From positions 1 through 11,843 of the forward strand of contig JAJZVE010000074.1 of the NCBI GenBank assembly GCA_021845835.1: 11,843 bases of DNA. Direction: 5' to 3'. The DNA is from Pseudomonadota bacterium. Its GTDB lineage: Bacteria > Pseudomonadota > Alphaproteobacteria > Acetobacterales > Acetobacteraceae. Both the position numbers and the translations under genes were made by a program. Positions 1 through 5,806 of this stretch are shown in pieces. Position 1 is the stretch's first letter; every line of letters starts with the position of its first letter. The notes under the pieces are model-generated. The model was not told the DNA's origin. It saw only the letters and a program-made list of their open reading frames with translations, and ran no database searches.

Positions 1-828
1 AGCCTGCATCTCGTGTTCGCGACCGCGCAGGGCAATGTGCGGCGCAACCGGCTGTCGGATTTCCGCAACGTGCGTGCCGCCGGCCTGATCGCGATGAAGC
101 TGGAGGAGGACGACCGGCTGATCGGCGTCGCCACCTGCCGCGAAGGCGACGACGTGCTGCTGGCCACGCGCCAGGGCCGCTGCATCCGCTTCCAGGCCAA
201 CGAGGACAATCTGCGCGTGTTCGAGGGGCGCGACAGCCGTGGCGTGCGCGGCATCCGCCTCGGCAACGGCAAGACACCGGACGGGGTCATCAGCCTTTCG
301 ATCCTGCGCCATGTCGAGGTGACGACCGAGGAGCGCGCGGCTTATCTGCGCGCCGCCGCCGCCCGCCGCCGCAACGGCGAGGACGAGGTGCCCGAATCCG
401 TCACCGAGCCGGCGGCGGAAGCCGAGGAGCCGGTGGTCGAAGTGACGCTTTCGCCCGAGCGTTTCGCCGAGCTGGAAGCGGCGGAGGAATTCCTGCTCAC
501 CGTTACCGACGGCGGCTTCGGCAAGCGCTGCTCGGCCTACGAGTACCGCGTCTCCGGCCGCGGCGGGCAGGGGATCGCGAATATCACGCTTACCCCGCGC
601 ACCGGACGGTCGGTCGCCGGCACCTTCCCGGTGCGGCCGGGCGACGGCGCGATGCTGGTGACCGATGCCGGCCGGCTGATCCGCCTGCCGGCCGACCAGG
701 TGCGGCTGACCGGGCGCACCGCAATGGGTGTCACGCTGTTCCGTCTCGATGCCGGCGAGCGCGTGACCAGCGTGTTCCCCGTCGTCGAGGCGGTGGAGGA
801 GACGGACGAGGAGTCGCCGGATGTCTGA
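1..828 (+). CDS. gyrA: DNA gyrase subunit A, C-terminal part (5' end outside the window)
   Basis: This is the 3' part of the gene for the A subunit of DNA gyrase, the cytoplasmic type II topoisomerase that introduces negative supercoils. The frame is open from base 1 and ends in TGA at 826-828, leaving 275 codons. Only the DNA-wrapping beta-pinwheel domain is present. Its repeated blade signatures are visible: LLATRQGRCIRF, LLTVTDGGFGKR, AMLVTDAGRLIRLP and the closing GRTAMGVTLFRL. An acidic, alanine-rich insert of roughly 50 residues (bases about 325-490) separates two blades. GyrA proteins of alphaproteobacteria commonly carry an insert here, so I take it as a lineage trait and not a defect. 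The protein ends in an acidic tail (EETDEESPDV), as in many GyrA proteins. The catalytic tyrosine domain and the GyrA box lie upstream and cannot be judged. Confidence 0.97.
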   Translation, partial: SLHLVFATAQGNVRRNRLSDFRNVRAAGLIAMKLEEDDRLIGVATCREGDDVLLATRQGRCIRFQANEDNLRVFEGRDSRGVRGIRLGNGKTPDGVISLSILRHVEVTTEERAAYLRAAAARRRNGEDEVPESVTEPAAEAEEPVVEVTLSPERFAELEAAEEFLLTVTDGGFGKRCSAYEYRVSGRGGQGIANITLTPRTGRSVAGTFPVRPGDGAMLVTDAGRLIRLPADQVRLTGRTAMGVTLFRLDAGERVTSVFPVVEAVEETDEESPDV

Positions 829-1348
829 TATGGGGCCGCGTGGCAGTTTCCGGGTCGGCCTTTATCCCGGCACATTCGATCCGATCACCAACGGACACGT
901 GGACATCATCAGCCGCGCCGCGCGCATGTTCAGCCGGCTGGTGGTGGGCGTGGCGATCAACGCCGGCAAGGGGCCGCTGTTCCCGATCGCCGAGCGGATC
1001 GAGCTGGTGCAGGCCGAGGTGGCGTTGATCGCGGCGCGCACCGGCACCGAGGTGGAAGTATGCGCCTTCGACAACCTGCTGATCCATTTCGCGCACGAGG
1101 TCGGTGCCAGCGTGATCGTGCGCGGGCTGCGCGCGGTGTCGGATTTCGACTACGAGTTCCAGATGGCGGGGATGAACTACCGGCTCGATTCCAACGTCGA
1201 GACGGTGTTCCTGATGGCGAGCGAGCGGCACCAGTTCATATCCTCGCGGTTCGTGAAAGAGATTGCGCAGCTTGGCGGCGACATTGCGACCTTCGTGCCG
1301 CCGTTGACGCATGCGCGCACGCTGGCGCGGGTCGGCGCGCGCGACTGA
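821..1348 (+). CDS. coaD: Pantetheine-phosphate adenylyltransferase (PPAT)
   Basis: This enzyme transfers AMP from ATP to 4'-phosphopantetheine, giving dephospho-CoA, the penultimate step of coenzyme A synthesis in the cytoplasm. The 175-residue product has normal family length. It shows the nucleotidyltransferase motif GTFDPITNGH (residues 17-26, with the T/HxGH signature), the substrate-binding stretch RGLRAVSDFDYE (101-112) and the second ATP motif ISSRFVKEI (140-148). The ATG at 821 is preceded by a strong GAGGAG Shine-Dalgarno sequence (808-813) with 7-base spacing. The start therefore overlaps the last 8 bases of gyrA in another frame, which suggests coupled translation. An alternative ATG at 830 would drop three residues and has worse spacing. 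The stop is TGA at 1346-1348. Identification is secure. Confidence 0.98.
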   Translation: MSDMGPRGSFRVGLYPGTFDPITNGHVDIISRAARMFSRLVVGVAINAGKGPLFPIAERIELVQAEVALIAARTGTEVEVCAFDNLLIHFAHEVGASVIVRGLRAVSDFDYEFQMAGMNYRLDSNVETVFLMASERHQFISSRFVKEIAQLGGDIATFVPPLTHARTLARVGARD

Positions 1349-1378
1349 GGGTCCATCATCTGCGGGGAGACGAAACAG

Positions 1379-1942
1379 ATGCGTCGTCGCGCGTTGCTTG
1401 CCTGCCTGAGTACCTTGTCCGCCATTCCTATGATCGGAGTTTCCATGAGCGATGCCGCCAGCCTGGACCCTGAGAACACGCTGTACATGGACATCAAGGG
1501 CGGGCGGGTGGTGATCCAGTTGCTGCCCGACATCGCGCCGAAGATGGTGGCGCGGGTGAAGGAGCTGACGCGCAAGGGGTTCTACGACGGCACGCCGTTC
1601 CATCGCGTGATCGAGGGCTTCATGGCGCAGGGCGGCGACCCGAGCGGGACCGGCACCGGCGGCAGCGACCTGGGGTCGGTGCCGGCGGAATTCACCAACA
1701 AGCGGCGCTTCCTGCGCGGCGCGGTCGGGGCGGCGCGCACGTCCGACCCGAACAGCGCCAACAGCCAGTTCTTCATCATGTTCGCGCCGGCGCCGAACCT
1801 GGACGGCCAGTACACGATTTTCGGCCAGGTCGTGTCCGGGATGCAGTATGTGGACGAGATCAGGCGTGGCGACGGCGCGAACGGGATCGTGCAGAATCCC
1901 GACCGGATCATCCACATGCGCGTTGCCGCCGACGTGAAGTAG
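1379..1942 (+). CDS. Cyclophilin-type peptidyl-prolyl cis-trans isomerase, probable signal peptide
   Basis: This is a 187-residue cyclophilin that would catalyse cis-trans isomerisation of Xaa-Pro bonds and help proteins fold. Family motifs are clear: FHRVIEGFMAQGGDPSGTG (residues 74-92, with the catalytic-type Arg76 and Gln84), ANSQFFI (127-133) and YTIFGQV (145-151). The long form begins with MRRR, a hydrophobic stretch (residues 5-22) and a possible cleavage site after DAA (25-27), so it looks exported. The ATG at 1379 has GGGAG at 1365-1369. A second in-frame ATG at 1445 has its own GGAG at 1436-1439 with 5-base spacing and would give a 165-residue cytoplasmic form. The gene lies 30 bases after coaD and probably shares its transcript. 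Family assignment is firm; the start, and so the location (periplasm or cytoplasm), is not. Confidence 0.93.
   Translation: MRRRALLACLSTLSAIPMIGVSMSDAASLDPENTLYMDIKGGRVVIQLLPDIAPKMVARVKELTRKGFYDGTPFHRVIEGFMAQGGDPSGTGTGGSDLGSVPAEFTNKRRFLRGAVGAARTSDPNSANSQFFIMFAPAPNLDGQYTIFGQVVSGMQYVDEIRRGDGANGIVQNPDRIIHMRVAADVK
1436..1447 (+). promoter_or_regulatory. Internal ribosome-binding site and second start within the isomerase gene
   Basis: GGAG at 1436-1439 stands 5 bases before an in-frame ATG at 1445. Initiation here would remove the predicted signal peptide. The spacing is better than that at the upstream start at 1379. Confidence 0.45.
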
Positions 1943-1951
1943 CCCCCGCTC

Positions 1952-1988
1952 TTGACGCCACCGCCCGCCCTGGCGTTCAAGGCGGGCG
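1952..1988 (+). other. Two overlapping, mutually exclusive hairpins between the isomerase gene and tRNA-Lys
   Basis: Stem A pairs TTGACGCCA (1952-1960) with TGGCGTTCAA (1971-1980): nine base pairs with T1977 bulged and a 10-base loop. Stem B pairs CGCCCGCC (1962-1969) with GGCGGGCG (1981-1988): eight base pairs. The 5' arm of stem B is the loop of stem A, and the 3' arm starts at the very next base after stem A. The two cannot fully form together, because a pseudoknot would have no bases to cross stem A. Neither is followed by a T-run, so this is not a canonical intrinsic terminator. TTGACG (1952-1957) could also be the -35 of a tRNA promoter, but the matching -10 position (GTTCAA, 1975-1980) is poor. 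Confidence 0.5.
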
Positions 1989-1991
1989 TGG

Positions 1992-2067
1992 GAGCCCGTA
2001 GCTCAGCCGGTAGAGCACGAGACTTTTAATCTTGGGGCCGTGGGTTCGAGTCCCACCGGGCTCACCA
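1992..2067 (+). tRNA. tRNA-Lys (anticodon UUU)
   Basis: The sequence folds into a full 76-base cloverleaf. The acceptor stem is GAGCCCG (1992-1998) with CGGGCTC (2057-2063). The D stem is GCTC/GAGC (2001-2004, 2013-2016). The anticodon stem CGAGA/TCTTG (2018-2022, 2030-2034) has one G-U pair, and the loop CTTTTAA places the anticodon TTT at 2025-2027. The T stem is GTGGG/CCCAC (2040-2044, 2052-2056) with the loop TTCGAGT. The discriminator is A2064, and CCA is encoded at 2065-2067. UUU reads both AAA and AAG lysine codons. Confidence 0.97.
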
Positions 2068-2117
2068 GGCGATTCCCGGACATCCCGGAAGTCCCCGCCT
2101 GCTTGCCGGCGTCCAGG

Positions 2118-2134
2118 GCGGCGGGACGCGCCGC
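2118..2134. terminator. GC hairpin between convergent tRNA-Lys and the small minus-strand gene
   Basis: GCGGCG (2118-2123) and CGCCGC (2129-2134) form a six-pair stem with the loop GGACG. It lies after the tRNA on the plus strand and 10 bases past the stop of the small gene on the minus strand, so it could serve as a bidirectional end. No T-run follows on either strand, so it is a weak candidate. A second, mismatched hairpin lies at 2073-2090. Confidence 0.25.
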
Positions 2135-2144
2135 GAACCCGCGC

Positions 2145-2336
2145 TCAGGCTTCGCACGGTCCCGATCCGTCACGTGCATCTTGCCAGGCTGGCGCGAGCC
2201 GCGTTGCGGTGCCGCCCGCCTGCGCCTCGTATTCCGCCGCCAGCGCCATCAGCGCGCTGGAGGTCCGCTCGTCAAGCACTTCGTCCGCCAGCCGTCTGCA
2301 GCGCGCTGCCTTTCGCTGCAAGACCTCCCGATTCAT
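2145..2336 (-). CDS. Small hypothetical protein of the alphaproteobacterial 'KAARCRRLAD' type
   Basis: A 63-residue minus-strand gene is likely here: start ATG at 2334-2336, stop TGA (forward TCA) at 2145-2147. The product begins MNREVLQRKAARCRRLADEV and continues through a helix ending in ALAAEYEAQA. I recall this pattern (K/QAARCRRLA, a short turn, then alternation around LALAAEYE) from many short, uncharacterised alphaproteobacterial proteins. It predicts a small soluble two-helix protein with a basic first helix and an acidic second one, with no signal peptide or membrane segment. The last 20 or so residues look disordered. AGGAG lies 10 bases before this ATG; an in-frame ATG at 2355-2357 would add MARSLRT but has no clear ribosome site. 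The gene is convergent with tRNA-Lys and divergent from the glycan cluster. Function unknown. Confidence 0.6.
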   Translation of the reverse strand: MNREVLQRKAARCRRLADEVLDERTSSALMALAAEYEAQAGGTATRLAPAWQDARDGSGPCEA

Positions 2337-2387
2337 CGTACGCAAACTCCTCGCCATCGACCGTGAGGCCCCGCAAACTGACGGTGT

Positions 2388-2393
2388 GCCATA
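2388..2393 (-). promoter_or_regulatory. Candidate -10 element for the small minus-strand gene
   Basis: Read on the minus strand this is TATGGC, matching three of six consensus bases. A start point near 2381 would put the FNR-type site (centre 2421.5) at about -40.5, the usual place for activation by this regulator family. It would leave a leader of roughly 24 or 45 bases, depending on the start codon used. Confidence 0.3.
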
Positions 2394-2414
2394 GCGCATG
2401 CGGCATCGCTGGGT

Positions 2415-2428
2415 TTGATCTACGTCAA
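2415..2428. promoter_or_regulatory. FNR/FixK-type regulator site
   Basis: TTGATCTACGTCAA matches the FNR/FixK consensus TTGAT-N4-ATCAA at 9 of 10 fixed positions. The two half-sites are TTGAT (2415-2419) and GTCAA (2424-2428). Regulators of the CRP/FNR superfamily that bind such sites respond to low oxygen or related redox signals. The site lies between the divergent small gene (2145-2336, minus) and the flippase gene (2563, plus). It fits activation of the minus-strand gene by distance. On the plus strand it would overlap a possible -35 (TTGATC) before a weak extended -10 (TG-n-TAACCA, 2436-2444), a position that suggests repression. Confidence 0.55.
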
Positions 2429-2448
2429 GCAGCCCTGCTAACCAGTAA

Positions 2449-2464
2449 ACGTGGCGCCTCACGT
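2449..2464. promoter_or_regulatory. 16-bp dyad in the glycan-cluster leader
   Basis: ACGTG (2449-2453) and CACGT (2460-2464) form a perfect inverted repeat around GCGCCT. It sits about 20 bases past the FNR-type site, near where a plus-strand transcript would begin. It could be an operator or a short 5' hairpin. No matching regulator is recognised. Confidence 0.25.
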
Positions 2465-2562
2465 GTTCGAGAGCCGATCGAGGCATCGTTCTCCGCACCG
2501 GACCGAACCACAGGCTTGAACCGGCGGGACGTTTCGAGGCATTAACCGTCGCGGGAGCGATC

Positions 2563-4125
2563 ATGGAAGCCTCTGCCCTGCCGACCCCCCGGCCGCTGTT
2601 GTCCGCCGCGCCGGCGCAGCTCGGACGGCAGGTCGCCGTCGCGTCAGTGTTCATGATCGCGCTGCGGTTCGCGTCCCGGGGCATCGGCTTCGTCAGCACC
2701 CTGATCCTGGTGCGCCTGCTGCAGCCCGCCGATTTCGGCCTGGTGGGACTGGCGAGCGCGGTCATCTCCGTGTTCGAGACGCTGACCGAGATGTCGATGC
2801 AGGCGGCCCTGATCCGGCTGCCGGTCATGGACCGGCGCCACATGGATACGGCGTGGACGATCGGCATCCTGCGCGGCGGGCTGATCGGCGTGCTGCTCGC
2901 CGCAAGCGCGGGTTTGGCGGCGGACTGGATGCACGACCGGCGCGTGCTGCCGATCCTGCTGGTCATGGCCGTCGCCGCCGTGCTTCAGGGCTTCGAGAAT
3001 ATCGGCCTGGCGCAGTTCCGTCGCGACATCCGGTTCCAGAAGATCTTCCAGTACAGCCTCGCTGCCAAAGCGGCTTCATTCTGCGTCACGGTCACCTGTG
3101 CCTGGCTGCTGCACAGCTATTGGGCGCTGGTTGCCGGCATCGTCACCGCGCGCCTGTTCGCGGTCGCCTATGGCTACGTCATCCATCCCTACCGCCCCCG
3201 GCTGTCGCTGGCCGCCTTCGCGGAGCTGTTTCATTTCTCGAAGTGGCTGCTCGCCAACAACCTGATCGCGGCGATCGAGAGCTACACCGCGACCTTGCTG
3301 TTCAGCCGCATCGGCGGCCCCGCGGCGGTCGGCGTGTACCAGGTGTCCTGGCAGGTCGGCAGCCTGCCGGTCGGCGAAATCGCCGCCCCCGTCCGACAGC
3401 CGCTTTATTCGGGATTCGCCCGGCTGCTCGACGACATGCCCGGGCTGCGGCAGCACTTCGTGGACAGCCTGGCGCTGGTCCTGATGCTGGTCTGTCCGCT
3501 GTCGGTCGGCCTCGGGCTGACCGCCGACCTGGTCTGGCCGGTCATGCTCGGTCCGCAATGGCAGAGCGCGATGGAGCTGATCCGCCTGTGTGCCTTCTAC
3601 GCGCTGTTCGATGCCGTCGGCCATGCCACGCACGGCGTCTATGTCGTGCTGAACCGCCAGCGGCTGCTGCTGGCCACCTATGCGCCGATCGTCGCGCTGC
3701 GGTTCGGCGTCGCCATCATCGTCGGGCTGGACCGGGGCATCATTGCTGCGGTGTGGACGCTGACCATCACCGCGGCGCTAAGCGCGGTGGTCTGGACGGC
3801 GGGCGTCCTGCCGTTGCTCGGGCTGCGGCTGGCCGATCTGCTGCGGCCGATCTGGCGGACCGTTGCCAGCAGCGCGGCGATGTCCGGTGTGCTGCTGGCA
3901 TGCCTGCCGCTTGCGGCCGGCGGTGCCGCTCTTTCGGTCGTCGCGTGGCGGCTGGCGTCCGCGGTCGGCGTCGGCGCGGTCGCGTGTCTTGCCACGCAGG
4001 CCCTGCTGTGGCGGCTGAGCGGCCTGCCCGACGGGCCGGAGCGTCAGGCCATCCGCTTCGTGCGCGATCTGTCGCGGCGGCTGTCCCGCCGCGCACCGGC
4101 AGGCCCGGGCAATGACCTGCGGTGA
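2563..4125 (+). CDS. Wzx-type lipid-linked oligosaccharide flippase
   Basis: This 520-residue inner-membrane protein belongs to the polysaccharide flippase group of the MOP superfamily (WzxC/ExoT-like). It would move undecaprenyl-linked oligosaccharides from the cytoplasmic to the periplasmic face. The N-terminal stretch ALRFASRGIGFVSTLILVRL (33-52), followed by PADFGLVGLA (55-64), is typical of the group. Many hydrophobic segments follow across residues 25-485, roughly 12-14 as usual for the family, with basic loops (RRDIRFQK, 153-160). Length is within the family range. The C-terminal tail (about 490-520) is basic and cytoplasmic. The ATG at 2563 has GGGAG at 2553-2557 with 5-base spacing. 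It is the first gene of the cluster, and its stop overlaps the next start by four bases. The substrate cannot be read from sequence. Confidence 0.9.
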   Translation: MEASALPTPRPLLSAAPAQLGRQVAVASVFMIALRFASRGIGFVSTLILVRLLQPADFGLVGLASAVISVFETLTEMSMQAALIRLPVMDRRHMDTAWTIGILRGGLIGVLLAASAGLAADWMHDRRVLPILLVMAVAAVLQGFENIGLAQFRRDIRFQKIFQYSLAAKAASFCVTVTCAWLLHSYWALVAGIVTARLFAVAYGYVIHPYRPRLSLAAFAELFHFSKWLLANNLIAAIESYTATLLFSRIGGPAAVGVYQVSWQVGSLPVGEIAAPVRQPLYSGFARLLDDMPGLRQHFVDSLALVLMLVCPLSVGLGLTADLVWPVMLGPQWQSAMELIRLCAFYALFDAVGHATHGVYVVLNRQRLLLATYAPIVALRFGVAIIVGLDRGIIAAVWTLTITAALSAVVWTAGVLPLLGLRLADLLRPIWRTVASSAAMSGVLLACLPLAAGGAALSVVAWRLASAVGVGAVACLATQALLWRLSGLPDGPERQAIRFVRDLSRRLSRRAPAGPGNDLR

Positions 4126-4916
4126 CCGACGGCGGCGCCTTCGCCCGCCTGCTCGGCCCGGCCAGCCTGCTGCGTTACGCCTGGTGGCGACTGCGCGGGC
4201 GGCGCGCGACGGTGCACCTGCGGCTGCGCAACGGGCCGCGCCTGCTGCTCCGGCCGCGCAGTGCCGGCAACAACGACTACGGGGTCGCCTACGAGATTTT
4301 CGTCCATCGCTATTACGCCTGTCCGCGTCCGCTGCCGGCCGGGTCGGTTCGGCTGGTCGTGGACCTTGGCGCCAACGTGGGATTTTCCTGCCTGCATTGG
4401 CTCACGCATTATCCGCACGCGAACATCGTGGCACTGGAGCCGCATCCCGGCCACTTCGCGCAGTGCCGCGCCAACATCGCTGCCAACGGCTGGCTGCCGC
4501 GCGTGGAGCTGACGCGCGCCGCGGCCGGCGTCGCGGCGCAGCGGATCATCCTGAGCGATGCCGGCGCCGCGTCCGCCGTGCGGTCCGGCGATGCCGCCGG
4601 CATCGCCGCCCCGATGCTGGACGTGTACGCCATGCTGTCCGGCCGCCCGGTCGATATCCTGAAGCTGGACATCGAGGGCAGCGAATACCCGATTCTTGCC
4701 GATCCGCGATTCAACCTGCTGCGTCCGCGCTGCGTGGTGATGGAGTGGCACGGCGGCGGCGCCGGGCGGCAGTGGTGCCTTGCCAGGTTCGCGGCGCTCC
4801 ACTACGAAACGACGGAACTGTTTGATCATGAGTCCCACGGCATGCTCTGGGCATTCCGGCGCGCGGACGACGGAGCCAGTCGGCAGCGATGTTCTACAGA
4901 TGGCGGCGCAGGCTGA
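4122..4916 (+). CDS. FkbM-family methyltransferase
   Basis: This is a 264-residue SAM-dependent methyltransferase of the FkbM type, probably acting on a hydroxyl group of a sugar in the glycan built by its neighbours. Motif I, VVDLGANVGFS (79-89), forms the SAM-binding loop. The acidic residue after strand 2 is Glu106 in ALEPHP (104-109). The family signature KLDIEGSEYPIL is at 181-192. The first 70 residues are basic and contain the commonly seen NDYGVAYEIF segment (51-60). The GTG start forms a GTGA overlap with the flippase stop and lacks a clear ribosome site, so translation is probably coupled. The 3' end overlaps the next gene by 28 bases, and the last 15 or so residues look unconserved. 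Family is secure; methyl acceptor unknown. Confidence 0.9.
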   Translation: MTDGGAFARLLGPASLLRYAWWRLRGRRATVHLRLRNGPRLLLRPRSAGNNDYGVAYEIFVHRYYACPRPLPAGSVRLVVDLGANVGFSCLHWLTHYPHANIVALEPHPGHFAQCRANIAANGWLPRVELTRAAAGVAAQRIILSDAGAASAVRSGDAAGIAAPMLDVYAMLSGRPVDILKLDIEGSEYPILADPRFNLLRPRCVVMEWHGGGAGRQWCLARFAALHYETTELFDHESHGMLWAFRRADDGASRQRCSTDGGAG

Positions 4917-5806
4917 AGACGCAGCGGTTCGACCGTCGGATCGCCGCGATCATGGACACGCCGCCGCTGCGCATTGCGGATGCCGGGTGGTCCGTCGTCA
5001 GCATGGTCAGGAACTGCGACGTCGCCATGTACCTGCTCTGCCTCAAGGCGTTCTATGGCCATCTGGGCGGGGGTCATGTCATTGGCATCATCGACCGCGA
5101 CATGCCGCAGGCGTCGCGCGATCTGCTGCGCCGTCACGTCGAGGGCATCGAACTGGTGATCCGCGAGGACATCGACGTGGGCGTCTGCCAGCGCGGCGGC
5201 ACCTGGGAACGTCTGGTATTCCTGCTCGACCGTGCGCAGAGCGAATACGTGATCCAGATGGACTCCGACGTCCTCGCCGTCGGCCCCGATGTTCACGAGG
5301 TCCGGGACTGCATCGCCCGCAATGTCGCGTTCACCATGTCGGATGGTGACCGGCTGCTCGGCATGCGCGAAGCCGCCATGCGGGCGCAGGCGGATCCGGA
5401 CGACGGCCATGTCGGCGTGGCCGTCGAACAGCGTTTCGACCGCTATCCCGATTGCGACCGCCTGCGCTACGTCCGCGGCTCATCGGGCCTTGCCGGCTTC
5501 GCCCGCGGCGGTTTTCCGCGATCGCGGATCGAAGAATTCCATCGCATCATGGCGGGCCAACTGCCGACGCGCTGGCACGAGTGGGGATCGGAACAGTGCG
5601 GCTCCAACTTCGCGGTCGCCAACTCGCCGGACGCGGTCGTGCTGCCGTTTCCAGCCTACAGCAGCTTCGGACCCGGCTGCACGCGCGCGGAATGCAAGTG
5701 CTTCCACTTCATCGGGGCATTCCGCTTCGACGATGGCTATTTCGCCGCACGCGGCCGGGAGGTCGTTCAGCGCATGCTGCGCCCGCCGCAGGTGCGGTCG
5801 CCGTGA
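4889..5806 (+). CDS. Unclassified GT-A-like putative glycosyltransferase with DSD and FHFIG motifs
   Basis: I do not recognise a named family for this 305-residue protein. The stretch YVIQMDSDVLAVGPD (120-134) looks like the DxD metal and nucleotide-sugar site of GT-A enzymes, with DSD at 125-127. WGSEQCGSNFAVANSPDAVV (232-251) resembles the acceptor-side helix of GT8-like enzymes. Near the end, CTRAECKCFHFIGAFRF (264-280) puts a histidine (273) where GT8 enzymes have a metal-binding histidine, next to three cysteines (264, 269, 271). There is no signal peptide or membrane segment, and the N-terminus is strongly basic. The ATG at 4889 overlaps the methyltransferase by 28 bases with only a distant GGAG (13 bases). 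An ATG at 4952 would remove 21 residues and the overlap. A sugar-transfer role is inferred from motifs and from its place among glycosyltransferases. Confidence 0.65.
   Translation: MFYRWRRRLKTQRFDRRIAAIMDTPPLRIADAGWSVVSMVRNCDVAMYLLCLKAFYGHLGGGHVIGIIDRDMPQASRDLLRRHVEGIELVIREDIDVGVCQRGGTWERLVFLLDRAQSEYVIQMDSDVLAVGPDVHEVRDCIARNVAFTMSDGDRLLGMREAAMRAQADPDDGHVGVAVEQRFDRYPDCDRLRYVRGSSGLAGFARGGFPRSRIEEFHRIMAGQLPTRWHEWGSEQCGSNFAVANSPDAVVLPFPAYSSFGPGCTRAECKCFHFIGAFRFDDGYFAARGREVVQRMLRPPQVRSP

Noticed and set aside
325..490. Acidic, alanine-rich insert in GyrA, considered as a fusion or foreign segment
   Set aside because: Inserts at this place in the C-terminal domain are common in alphaproteobacterial GyrA, the frame is intact and blades on both sides are normal.
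731..1915. 394-codon open frame on the minus strand across gyrA, coaD and the isomerase gene
   Set aside because: Its translation is low-complexity (HRR, DQR, AQ repeats) and opposes three securely identified genes; it is a GC-bias shadow.
2032..2394. Plus-strand open frames that begin in the tRNA and run into the intergenic region
   Set aside because: They begin inside tRNA-Lys, lack ribosome sites and oppose the better-supported small minus-strand gene.
2337..2966. Upstream extension of the small minus-strand gene to a 273-codon frame
   Set aside because: Only the last 63-70 codons resemble a real protein; the extension runs through the promoter region and opposite the flippase gene.
4830..4838. 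Copy of a tRNA-Lys 3' segment (GAGTCCCAC), considered as an attachment-site repeat
   Set aside because: It is only nine bases long, lies within the coding sequence of the methyltransferase and has no integrase nearby; chance similarity.
5452..5802. Longer N-terminus for glycosyltransferase 1
   Set aside because: The extension is an out-of-frame shadow of the previous gene. The GT4 fold begins just after 5803, which also provides a GTGA overlap.
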